Below are positions 35,467-43,194 of a stretch of DNA of 64,000 nt, piece after piece. The stretch is from the NCBI GenBank assembly GCA_023388315.1, contig JAEWGM010000006.1, positions 42,673 through 106,672 of the forward strand, given 5' to 3'. How positions within the stretch are numbered: the stretch's first letter is position 1; each line of letters begins with the position of its first letter. This DNA comes from Bacteroidota bacterium (GTDB lineage Bacteria; Bacteroidota; Bacteroidia; Bacteroidales; Dysgonomonadaceae). The translations under genes and the position numbers were made by a program. Below the pieces are notes generated by a model. It was given only the letters and a program-made list of their open reading frames with translations. It was not told where the DNA came from and did no database searches.

Positions 35467-37542
35467 TTAAAAATTTGACGGTACAAACAATGAGTCATCG
35501 GTTTCCAATAAATGGTCGCCCAAATATTGTTTAGGATAAATAACAATGCGGCTGTGATGCGGGAAACGTCTTTCCAACTTCGATGGCAAGCTATCCATCA
35601 ACGGCATGTGGGAAACATATCCGCTATGCGCCGAAACAAGAATAATCATATCGTCTTTGCGAATTAAATTGGCGCAGGCCAGCGGGTTTTCCCAATCATC
35701 AAATTCCTGAAAAACAATGCCACCCGATTTTCGTTGGGCCATAATCCGTTGTGTTTCGGGATGCCCGATATGAAGGATGGGGATGGACAATTCACTCGAC
35801 AAAACAGCCACCTTATTCAGCCATAGGCCGAAACCGGCTTCTTTTTCCGCCGACGGAAAAGAAATAACCACCATCCGTTTGTGTGAGATAAGCTTCTGCT
35901 CCACGTGGCACACGAACAGATTCTTGGTGATGTTTCTAATGATGGAGTCGCCTTTGTCGCCCAATAATTTTTCCAACAACCCCACCCTGCCGGGCCACCC
36001 CAAAAGCACAATATCCGTCATTGTTTCGCGCGCTGTTCTTACAATGCCGCTGGCCGGGTTGTGGTCTATGGTGGTAATGATATCTACATTTACTTCGGCA
36101 GCCGTGGCCGTTTCCACAAATTCCGAAAGTTTTTTTCGGAAGTGGATAATTTCTTTCTCGGCCTCCTCATTATTGGGCACCACCCCTAAAAGCGAGATGG
36201 GGTTGACCGATTTTTTATCTTTCATCAACAATGCCAATTCCACGTGATAACCAATATTCGATGGGTTGGCAATGGGAACCAATATTTTCTCTTGTGCAAA
36301 CTCGCCCATAGAGGTTGGCGACAACGGCTCGCTTTCTTCTCGAACAGCAATTATTTTTGCCGAGCGTTGCGTAATAACGGAAGCGATAATGCAGGTTATC
36401 AAGATAAGAATAATGGTTCCGTTGAGAATATACTCATCCAAAATTCCGGCTCTGTAACCCACAATAATCACGGCCAGCGTGGCCGCCGCATGCGAACTGC
36501 TCAACCCGAAAATTAAGTTACGCTGCACGTTGGAGTATTTAAACGTGAATTGCGTAAACAGCGCCGCCAAATACTTTCCAAGCAACGCCGCCACGGTGAG
36601 TACAACGGCAATAACAATGGTTTTTGGCCCTTGAAAAACCACGGAAACATCTACCAACATCCCCACCGAAATAAGAAAAATGGGGATAAACAGCGAGTTG
36701 CCAATAAACTCTATGCGGTTCATCAATGCCGATGTGTGTGGAATCAATCGGTTCAGTGCTAATCCGGCGGCAAACGCGCCAATAATCGGCTCAATTCCAC
36801 CAATTTCGGCGAGAAATCCCGCCAAAAACACAATAAACAACACAAAAATATAATTGGAATATTTTTCCGATTCCGCTTTTTGAAAAAACCATTTCGCGAT
36901 GCGTGGAATCACCACAAACATAATCACGATAAAAATCATCAGCGACAGCATCAACTGAAAGAAGAAAAACACGCTCAAGCCGCCCACGCTGTTGGTTAAA
37001 ATCAACGCCAAAATAATCAACACGGCGGTATCCGTTAAAATAGTCCCGCCCACGGTAATGGCTACCGCTTGATTTTTTGATACACCCAAGCGGCTCACAA
37101 TGGGGTAAGTAACCAGCGTGTGCGTGGCAAACATACTGGCGGTGAGAAAGCTGGCATTGGTGTCGTATCCCAAAATATAATAACACACCGGGAATCCCAA
37201 CACCAGCGGAATAATGAACGTATAAAAACCGAAAACAAGGCTCTTGTTCCTGTTTTCGGAGAACTCATTCAAATCCAACTCAAGGCCCACAATAAACATA
37301 ATATACAACAACCCGATGGAAGAAAACATTTCAACCCCGGCGTTGGCATTGTCTATCATATTTAAGCCGTGCGGCCCCAAAAACACACCCGCCACAATTA
37401 ACCCAATGATACTGGGAACGTTAATTCGCCTTAACAGGATGGGCGAAAGAAAAACAACCAGCAGTAGTACGGCAAATATTAATATCGGATTGGTAAAGGG
37501 CAATGCAAATTCATGCTTGATTTCTGAAAAAAAATGATCCAT
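35467..37542 (-). CDS. CPA2 family cation:proton antiporter with C-terminal Usp domain
   Basis: Membrane antiporter of 691 residues. About 12 membrane segments fill residues 15-390, with CPA2 features such as GLIVAGVFLGPHGL, the FIVGLELDL segment, and AEIGGIEPIIGAFAAGLALNR. A cytoplasmic universal-stress-like domain follows (about 415-550) and a second, weaker one to the end. It exchanges Na+ or K+ for protons and probably supports pH and salt homeostasis. A likely promoter box TACTTTTG lies at 37607-37614 (minus). It is divergent from uvrA. Confidence 0.9.
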   Translation of the reverse strand: MDHFFSEIKHEFALPFTNPILIFAVLLLVVFLSPILLRRINVPSIIGLIVAGVFLGPHGLNMIDNANAGVEMFSSIGLLYIMFIVGLELDLNEFSENRNKSLVFGFYTFIIPLVLGFPVCYYILGYDTNASFLTASMFATHTLVTYPIVSRLGVSKNQAVAITVGGTILTDTAVLIILALILTNSVGGLSVFFFFQLMLSLMIFIVIMFVVIPRIAKWFFQKAESEKYSNYIFVLFIVFLAGFLAEIGGIEPIIGAFAAGLALNRLIPHTSALMNRIEFIGNSLFIPIFLISVGMLVDVSVVFQGPKTIVIAVVLTVAALLGKYLAALFTQFTFKYSNVQRNLIFGLSSSHAAATLAVIIVGYRAGILDEYILNGTIILILITCIIASVITQRSAKIIAVREESEPLSPTSMGEFAQEKILVPIANPSNIGYHVELALLMKDKKSVNPISLLGVVPNNEEAEKEIIHFRKKLSEFVETATAAEVNVDIITTIDHNPASGIVRTARETMTDIVLLGWPGRVGLLEKLLGDKGDSIIRNITKNLFVCHVEQKLISHKRMVVISFPSAEKEAGFGLWLNKVAVLSSELSIPILHIGHPETQRIMAQRKSGGIVFQEFDDWENPLACANLIRKDDMIILVSAHSGYVSHMPLMDSLPSKLERRFPHHSRIVIYPKQYLGDHLLETDDSLFVPSNF

Positions 37543-37606
37543 CTTTTGAATTGATTTTCAATTTTTTTGGGATTACGGCCTAATTGAAGCTTTGATTAGC
37601 TGTTAG

Positions 37607-37614
37607 CAAAAGTA
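37607..37614 (-). promoter_or_regulatory. -7 box TACTTTTG for the antiporter operon
   Basis: Minus-strand TACTTTTG matches TAnnTTTG and lies 64 bp before the antiporter ATG, in the gap shared with uvrA. Confidence 0.5.
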
Positions 37615-37671
37615 AATAAAATATTTTGATTTATTGACGTGTAACTTCTTTTTTGTGGCATCTAAAACCGT

Positions 37672-37679
37672 TATCTTTG
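37672..37679 (+). promoter_or_regulatory. -7 box TATCTTTG for uvrA
   Basis: TATCTTTG matches TAnnTTTG and lies 18 bp before the chosen uvrA ATG. It supports that start, since longer in-frame starts would lie upstream of the transcription start. Confidence 0.65.
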
Positions 37680-37697
37680 CAAGTTATTCTCTTTTTT

Positions 37698-40499
37698 ATG
37701 GACGAGCAAAAATACATTTTCATAAAAGGTGCGCGCGTTAACAACCTAAAAAACATCGACGTAAGCATCCCCCGCAATACATTTACCGTAATCACCGGCC
37801 TTTCCGGTTCCGGCAAGTCATCCCTCGCTTTCGACACGCTCTATGCCGAAGGCCAGCGCCGTTATGTGGAAAGCCTCTCGGCATACGCGCGCCAATTCCT
37901 CGGGAAAATGAACAAACCCGAGTGCGACTACATTAAAGGGATTCCACCCGCCATTGCCATCGAGCAAAAGGTAAACACGCGCAACCCGCGGTCAACCGTG
38001 GGCACATCCACCGAAATTTACGATTACTTGCGTTTGCTTTTTGCGCGCATCGGAAAAACCATCTCTCCCGTTTCGGGCGATGTGGTAAAAAAACATTACG
38101 TGCGCGATGTGGTGCAAAAAATGCTGGAATACCGCACCGGCACGCGCCTTGTGGTTCTCTCGTCCATTCAGTTGCGAAGTGGCCGCAGCTTGCGCGAACA
38201 GCTAGAAATATTGCTCAAAGAAGGGTTTACGCGTGTGGCGGTTGAAGAGCAGTTTTATCGAATTGATGAGTTGCTGGCAGAGAAAAAACTGCCGCCGGAG
38301 AAAGATGTGATGCTGGTCATCGACCGCTTGGCGTGCGCGCCCGACAAACCCACCATAAACAGGCTGTCCGATTCGGTGGAAACGGCATTTTTGGAAGGAA
38401 ACGGCGAATGCGTGGTGCGTTTTTGGGCCGAAAACGGGGTGGAGTCTTTCACTTTCTCCAACCGTTTTGAAGCCGATGGCATGTTGTTTGAGGAACCGTC
38501 TGATTTGATGTTCAACTTCAACAGCCCCATCGGGGCGTGTCCTAAATGCGAAGGATTTGGGAAAGTTATTGGCATCGATGAAAATTTGGTTATCCCCGAT
38601 AAAAGCTTATCGGTGCAAGAAGAGTGCGTGCAGTGCTGGAAAGGCGAAAAAATGAGCGAGTGGCGAAAAGATTTTGTCCACAACGCCTACAAAGCCGATT
38701 TCCCCATCCACCGGGCTTATTACGATTTAAACGACACCGAAAAAGACATTCTTTGGAACGGCAGGCACTCATTGGGCATATACGGCATCAACGATTTTGT
38801 TCACATGCTGGAGCAAAACCTCTATAAGATTCAGTATCGGGTGATGCTCGCGCGCTATCGGGGCAAAACCACGTGCGACAAATGCAAAGGCTCACGCCTG
38901 AAACCCGAAGCAAGTTACGTGAAAGTCGGCGGAAAATCCATCACCGAGCTTGTGCTTTTACCAATAACGGAGTTAAAAGAATTTTTCAACAACCTCACAC
39001 TCGATGAAACCGACACGGCCATTGCCCAGCGCCTGTTAACGGAAATCAACAACCGTTTGCAGTTTCTGTTGAACGTAGGCTTGGGATACCTCACGCTCAA
39101 TCGTTTGTCAAACACACTTTCGGGCGGTGAAAGCCAGCGCATTAACCTGGCCTCGTCATTGGGGAGCAGCCTAGTGGGTTCTTTGTATATTTTGGATGAA
39201 CCCAGCATTGGGTTACACTCACGCGACACCTATTTGTTGATAAAAGTGCTGCGCGATTTGCAGGAACTCGGCAACACGGTGGTGGTGGTGGAGCACGATG
39301 AAGACATTATCCGCGCGGCAGATTACATTATCGATATCGGCCCCAAAGCCGGGCGATTGGGAGGCGAAGTGATGTACCAAAGCAGCGTGGCCGATTTGGA
39401 GAAATACAGCGATAGCTACACCGTGAAATACCTCACGGGAGAAGAGCAAATTGAAGTTCCAAAAGTCCGTCGCAAATGGAACAACTATATTGAGGTGAAG
39501 GGCGCGCGGCAAAACAACCTTAAAAATATCGATGTAAAATTCCCATTGGGTGTTATCACTGTGGTTACCGGCGTGAGCGGCTCGGGAAAATCATCGCTGG
39601 TGAACGATGTGTTTTACAATGCGCTTCAACACCACTATAAAGGATCGGCACTCGAACGCGCGGAATTTAATGGCATTTCGGGCGATTTGAAATTGATTAA
39701 ATCGGTTGAATTTGTGGACCAAAACCCCATCGGGAAATCGTCGCGTTCCAACGCCGCCACCTACCTAAAAGCCTACGACGAAATCCGAAAATTATTTGCT
39801 GCACAACCGCTTGCGAAGCAACTGGACTTTAAACCCGCCTATTTTTCGTTTAACGTGGAAGGCGGCCGTTGCGAAGAGTGCAAAGGCGAAGGCACCATTA
39901 CGGTGGAAATGCAGTTTATGGCCGATATTAAATTGGAATGCGAATCGTGCCACGGCAAACGGTTTTCACCCGAAGTGCTGGAAGTGGAGTACAAGGGCAA
40001 AAACATCTACGATGTGCTGGAAATGACCGTTGACGAAGCTTTGGAATTTTTCGGTGCTCAAAAAGGCGCCACAGAAAAGAAGATAACAAAGAAACTGCAA
40101 CCGTTGCAAGATGTGGGGTTGGGTTATATTAAGCTTGGGCAATCATCGTCCACGTTATCGGGCGGAGAGAATCAGCGGGTGAAATTGGCATTTTACCTTT
40201 CCGAAGAAAAAAGCCAACCCACCATCTTTATTTTCGATGAACCCACCACTGGCTTGCACTTCCACGACATTAAAACGCTTCTCAAAGCGTTTGACGCGCT
40301 CATTGAACGGGGGCACACCGTGCTCATTATTGAACACAATATGGAAGTTATCAAATGTGCCGACCACATTATCGATATCGGCCCCGAAGGCGGAAAACAG
40401 GGCGGGCACATCGTTTGTGAAGGCACACCCGGAGACATTGTAAAATGCAAAGAATCCTATACCGGGAAGTTTTTGAAGGAGAAATTGGGCGAGAAGTGA
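37698..40499 (+). CDS. uvrA: Excinuclease ABC subunit A
   Basis: UvrA of 933 residues, the usual length. It recognises bulky DNA lesions and loads UvrB in nucleotide excision repair. Two ABC ATPase units are visible: Walker A motifs GLSGSGKSSLAFDTLYAEG (start) and GVSGSGKSSLVNDVF (second half), signatures NTLSGGESQRINLA and STLSGGENQRVKLA, and Walker B ends DEPSIGLH and DEPTTGLH. The second zinc module is intact (CEECKGEGTITVE ... CESCHGKRF). The start is set at MDEQKYIFIKGARVNNL, 18 bp after the promoter box, rather than a GTG 15 codons upstream. Confidence 0.97.
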   Translation: MDEQKYIFIKGARVNNLKNIDVSIPRNTFTVITGLSGSGKSSLAFDTLYAEGQRRYVESLSAYARQFLGKMNKPECDYIKGIPPAIAIEQKVNTRNPRSTVGTSTEIYDYLRLLFARIGKTISPVSGDVVKKHYVRDVVQKMLEYRTGTRLVVLSSIQLRSGRSLREQLEILLKEGFTRVAVEEQFYRIDELLAEKKLPPEKDVMLVIDRLACAPDKPTINRLSDSVETAFLEGNGECVVRFWAENGVESFTFSNRFEADGMLFEEPSDLMFNFNSPIGACPKCEGFGKVIGIDENLVIPDKSLSVQEECVQCWKGEKMSEWRKDFVHNAYKADFPIHRAYYDLNDTEKDILWNGRHSLGIYGINDFVHMLEQNLYKIQYRVMLARYRGKTTCDKCKGSRLKPEASYVKVGGKSITELVLLPITELKEFFNNLTLDETDTAIAQRLLTEINNRLQFLLNVGLGYLTLNRLSNTLSGGESQRINLASSLGSSLVGSLYILDEPSIGLHSRDTYLLIKVLRDLQELGNTVVVVEHDEDIIRAADYIIDIGPKAGRLGGEVMYQSSVADLEKYSDSYTVKYLTGEEQIEVPKVRRKWNNYIEVKGARQNNLKNIDVKFPLGVITVVTGVSGSGKSSLVNDVFYNALQHHYKGSALERAEFNGISGDLKLIKSVEFVDQNPIGKSSRSNAATYLKAYDEIRKLFAAQPLAKQLDFKPAYFSFNVEGGRCEECKGEGTITVEMQFMADIKLECESCHGKRFSPEVLEVEYKGKNIYDVLEMTVDEALEFFGAQKGATEKKITKKLQPLQDVGLGYIKLGQSSSTLSGGENQRVKLAFYLSEEKSQPTIFIFDEPTTGLHFHDIKTLLKAFDALIERGHTVLIIEHNMEVIKCADHIIDIGPEGGKQGGHIVCEGTPGDIVKCKESYTGKFLKEKLGEK

Positions 40500-40520
40500 T
40501 TGATTTTTAAAAAATAAGAT

Positions 40521-40528
40521 TATATTTG
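40521..40528 (+). promoter_or_regulatory. -7 box TATATTTG directly before a start codon
   Basis: TATATTTG fits TAnnTTTG and ends 7 bp before the ATG at 40536, so the transcript of the DUF4160 gene would be leaderless or nearly so. Confidence 0.6.
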
Positions 40529-40535
40529 TAGCACT

Positions 40536-40793
40536 ATGCCTACCATAAGTGAATTCTTTGGGATTGTGATAAGGATTATGTATCTGGACCATAATCCACC
40601 TCATTTTCACGCAAGCTACGGTGAACAAAAAGTAATTGTAGAAATTGAAAACGGGAAAGTGAAAGGAGAGATGTCCGTTCGAGCGCTACGGCTTATTTTT
40701 GAATGGATGGAATTGCATCGGGACGAACTAAAAATTGCTTGGGAAAAAGCTAAAAAAGGAGAACAACCTACTAAAATTGAACCATTAAAATGA
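40536..40793 (+). CDS. DUF4160 protein of a two-gene module
   Basis: Small protein of 85 residues of the DUF4160 family: MPTISEFFGIVIRIMYLDHNPPHFHASYGE, with the HNPPHFHA motif that defines the family. The histidines resemble a metal or nuclease site but no activity is established. It overlaps the DUF2442 gene by 4 bp (ATGA). DUF4160-DUF2442 pairs recur in many bacteria and look like toxin-antitoxin or similar stand-alone modules; that role is an inference from gene pairing and small size. Confidence 0.85.
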   Translation: MPTISEFFGIVIRIMYLDHNPPHFHASYGEQKVIVEIENGKVKGEMSVRALRLIFEWMELHRDELKIAWEKAKKGEQPTKIEPLK

Positions 40794-41107
40794 GTAATCC
40801 AATTTTCACAGAAATAACACAAGCAGAATATATTGATAATTACAAACTTCGTGTGTACTTCAATAATGGAGAATGCAGGATTGTGGATTTTTATGGCCTG
40901 CTTTTCAATAAAAATTATCCTGTTTTTTTACCCTTACGAGATGTAAATCGTTTTTGCAACTTCAAAATATCGGATACAATTGAATGGGAAAACGGAACGG
41001 TTGATATCGCACCGGAAACGGTGTATGAAATGGGCGTACCCGAAACGGTAGATAGCGTGGCGGAGCCAAAAGAGAAATACCAAACAAAAAATAACAACGA
41101 AACATAG
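40790..41107 (+). CDS. DUF2442 protein, partner of DUF4160
   Basis: Protein of 105 residues, translationally coupled to the DUF4160 gene. The N-terminal 75 residues match DUF2442 (YKLRVYFNNGECRIVDFYGLL ... FCNFKISDTIEWENGTVDIAPETVYEMG). The charged 25-residue tail is probably disordered. In the supposed module this would be the binding partner or antitoxin, by analogy with other two-gene systems; no direct evidence exists in the sequence. Confidence 0.83.
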   Translation: MSNPIFTEITQAEYIDNYKLRVYFNNGECRIVDFYGLLFNKNYPVFLPLRDVNRFCNFKISDTIEWENGTVDIAPETVYEMGVPETVDSVAEPKEKYQTKNNNET

Positions 41108-41111
41108 GTTT

Positions 41112-41161
41112 TTCACGAATATGAAAATCCTCATCCGAGAAAATTCGTGCCATTCGTGGCC
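41112..41161. repeat. Short CACGAAT / ATTCGTG repeat element
   Basis: CACGAAT (41114) faces ATTCGTG (41143), which is repeated 9 bp later (41152). The element fills the gap between the DUF2442 gene and the convergent DUF2752 gene. ATTCGTGNCATTCGTGGC strings recur in Bacteroidota intergenic DNA. Confidence 0.5.
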
Positions 41162-41162
41162 T

Positions 41163-41546
41163 TTACACCACATTCCTTCCCACCCAAAAAATCAAAATTA
41201 TCAACAGCATTGCCACCGCTGCCCATTTACCAAAAAAGATTTTCTCAATTTTCGGGAACCGTGTTTTTCCACCGAAGAACTCCATAAAAACGCCCAAAAC
41301 AATGTAGGGAACGAGCAAAAACATCAACGCGTTGTGCGAAAAGGCCTGCTTCAATTGCAGGTGAAGCATATCGTGTATGGCTCGCTGCGAGCCGCAGCCC
41401 GGGCACTCATATCCGGTAACCGTTTTAAATGCGCACTTGGGAAAAATGTCTTGTTCCTGCGGATCGAAAACATAAAAAACGATAAGCGCCGCCAACAGCA
41501 CAATGCCTATGACGGCGCCAATCCATATTTTTGTTTGTCTTGTCAA
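41163..41546 (-). CDS. DUF2752 membrane protein
   Basis: Membrane protein of 127 residues with three hydrophobic segments (about 7-28, 70-90 and 105-123). The family motif TGYECPGCGSQRAIHDML (about 44-61) is intact; its two cysteines suggest metal or disulfide chemistry. It closes a four-gene minus-strand cluster with two CD225 proteins and a small lipoprotein, an arrangement seen in Bacteroidota. Its function is unknown. Confidence 0.85.
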   Translation of the reverse strand: MTRQTKIWIGAVIGIVLLAALIVFYVFDPQEQDIFPKCAFKTVTGYECPGCGSQRAIHDMLHLQLKQAFSHNALMFLLVPYIVLGVFMEFFGGKTRFPKIEKIFFGKWAAVAMLLIILIFWVGRNVV

Positions 41547-41555
41547 AGTAGCGAA

Positions 41556-41951
41556 TCAATAGTTGTAGCCACTGGCGTTATCGAAAATTTGTTCTAACGA
41601 CGACGGCAAATTCCCCGATGTGTACATATACGCCACCACAATATTCGCGATTATTCCAAACACAAGCCCAATAAGCGTCCACAACCTAGCTCTTCTTGAG
41701 GCACGGTGAGATTCTTCATAACGCCCTTCAGCATACAAAGAATTTACGCGTACCGCGTTTATGATGCCCACAATTCCAAAAATCGGCGAACAGCACAACG
41801 TTACCACAATAGATTGCCATAACCAAGTAGTAGGCTTCATTGGTGGCACATTGGGCGGTTGGTTCACTTGCTGCGTGGGAATAACGGGAGGCGTTATTTG
41901 GGTATCGTACGTTCCTTCCGTGTTGTTTTGATTGTAATGTTGATTTTCCAT
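41556..41951 (-). CDS. CD225/dispanin-like membrane protein
   Basis: Protein of 131 residues: a Pro/Gln/Asn-rich N-terminus (1-40) and a CD225 (dispanin) domain at about 42-112. The family features are the first hydrophobic segment with CCSPIFGIVGIINAVRVN, the amphipathic SLYAEGRYEESHRASRRAR stretch, and a second hydrophobic segment. In animals this fold is that of interferon-induced transmembrane proteins, which alter membrane fusion. Bacterial relatives have no assigned role. It lies 9 bp after the stop of the next paralogue. Confidence 0.85.
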   Translation of the reverse strand: MENQHYNQNNTEGTYDTQITPPVIPTQQVNQPPNVPPMKPTTWLWQSIVVTLCCSPIFGIVGIINAVRVNSLYAEGRYEESHRASRRARLWTLIGLVFGIIANIVVAYMYTSGNLPSSLEQIFDNASGYNY

Positions 41952-41961
41952 TCTATTTTAT

Positions 41962-42513
41962 TTAAAATTCGTACAATTCTCTTAATTCCGAAAGTGAGCC
42001 AAGCGAAAAAATGCCAATAATGAAAAACAGCACATAGAGCAGGAATACGCCAATGGCGATCCACAGCACGATGATGGTCCATTTGCGCGCTTCCTTGGCC
42101 GATTGTAACGCGGCTTCGTAATTACCTCTGCTGTAGTCGGTATCAACCTGAGAAGCTTTTACAATGCCTATGATGCCCAACAGGCTAAAAACATTGCAGC
42201 AAAAAATAAAAGGCAGAATGGTAACCAACACCGATTCTATGAGCCACGATTTTGGCTTGGGCGGAATTTGCGTGTTAGCTTGCTCGGCATACACATAGGG
42301 TTGTTGCTGGGCTTGAGGCTCAACGGGGTTAGTAAACGCCCCTTGCGATGAAAAAAGAAACCCAAGTTCGGCTACTTCATCGGCGCGCTTCCATTGCTCC
42401 ATCCCTTGCGTCCACACAAGTGTTTCGCGCTTAATGTTTTCCTGTCTGAGTTCTTCGGGCAGGTAGGGCCCCTTCTGCTGCCCTTCCGCGTCAATATAAA
42501 AATACCTGTTCAT
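41962..42513 (-). CDS. GYF_2 plus CD225 fusion membrane protein
   Basis: Protein of 183 residues. An N-terminal GYF_2 domain (about 1-52: FYIDAEGQQKGPYLPEELR, TLVWTQGMEQWKRADEV) binds proline-rich peptides in other proteins. A Pro/Gln linker follows, then a CD225 domain (about 85-160: FCCNVFSLLGIIGIVKASQV, SRGNYEAALQSAKEARKW). It may recognise the Pro-rich N-terminus of the neighbouring CD225 protein, which would make the two a complex; that is inference. It is closely spaced with the flanking genes (8-10 bp). Confidence 0.86.
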   Translation of the reverse strand: MNRYFYIDAEGQQKGPYLPEELRQENIKRETLVWTQGMEQWKRADEVAELGFLFSSQGAFTNPVEPQAQQQPYVYAEQANTQIPPKPKSWLIESVLVTILPFIFCCNVFSLLGIIGIVKASQVDTDYSRGNYEAALQSAKEARKWTIIVLWIAIGVFLLYVLFFIIGIFSLGSLSELRELYEF

Positions 42514-42521
42514 AAGTTCGT

Positions 42522-42926
42522 CTATTTATAATCGTTTGGTGTTATGGTAATCGTTTGGATGTTTCGGTTATTAACATCGTTGTAAATATATTGAACAATC
42601 ACATCGTTCTCCTTGAAAATCTTTAAATCGGGATTAGTGGCAAACGTTTCGCTCATTATTTCTTTGAGCGATTGCAATGAGTTTTCCACCAATTCATCCG
42701 GATTGTCAACATCAACAATGGAATAATAATACTGAAAAACGTTTTCTTTTGTTACTTCTGCCTTATCGAAACGGGTGTGTTGATCAAGCATTCTCGGCGC
42801 CGAAGTATTGATTTCCGCGGCCATTTGGGTCAATTTCTTGTTTAACGCTTTGTCACCGCCACCACATTGAATAAAGAATAGCGCGATGAAAAAAGCAAGG
42901 ACCGTGATAGTTTGTTTTTTTCGCAT
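42522..42926 (-). CDS. Small lipoprotein of unknown function
   Basis: Lipoprotein of 134 residues with lipobox FFIQC (Cys21) followed by GGGDK. The mature part is helical at first and ends in a beta-like segment (VIVQYIYNDVNNRNIQTITITP). No family is recognised. It is the first gene of the CD225/DUF2752 cluster, transcribed from a likely TACATTTG box at 42948-42955, and probably shares its envelope role. Confidence 0.75.
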   Translation of the reverse strand: MRKKQTITVLAFFIALFFIQCGGGDKALNKKLTQMAAEINTSAPRMLDQHTRFDKAEVTKENVFQYYYSIVDVDNPDELVENSLQSLKEIMSETFATNPDLKIFKENDVIVQYIYNDVNNRNIQTITITPNDYK

Positions 42927-42947
42927 GTGTCTACATATATATTTTCA

Positions 42948-42955
42948 CAAATGTA
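42948..42955 (-). promoter_or_regulatory. -7 box TACATTTG for the CD225 cluster
   Basis: Minus-strand TACATTTG fits TAnnTTTG and lies 21 bp before the lipoprotein ATG. Confidence 0.5.
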
Positions 42956-43032
42956 GAAAATATTGCAATGATAAAAAATGATTTGTAATGATTTTTTAAG
43001 AAAAAAGAGGTGGAGTGCATCTCTAAAAATAA

Positions 43033-43066
43033 TTTTGGCAGAATGTCTCACGACGCTCTGCCAAAT
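43033..43066 (+). promoter_or_regulatory. Hairpin in the leader of a 22-codon ORF
   Basis: Arms TTTTGGCAGA (43033-43042) and TCTGCCAAAT (43057-43066) form a 9-bp stem with a 14-nt loop. It is followed by AT-rich DNA and a small ORF. It could be part of an untranslated leader or a small RNA. Confidence 0.5.
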
Positions 43067-43092
43067 TTGTTAACCTTAAATCTAATACTATT

Positions 43093-43161
43093 ATGAAAAA
43101 ACCACGTTGCAAATATAAAAAAGAAATATTTATGAAACAAATAATTTCAATAAAAAATTAA
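43093..43161 (+). CDS. Possible 22-residue basic peptide
   Basis: ATG at 43093 opens a 22-codon frame for a lysine-rich peptide (MKKPRCKYKKEIF ...) in the otherwise empty gap before dgt. The preceding hairpin and the string TTAACCTTAAATCTAATACTATT just before the ATG look leader-like. The gene downstream is on the other strand, so it cannot be an attenuator for dgt. It may be a remnant, a small-RNA-borne ORF, or chance. Confidence 0.25.
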   Translation: MKKPRCKYKKEIFMKQIISIKN

Positions 43162-43194
43162 AAAATAATTATTTTTATCAAAATGTAAGCAAAC

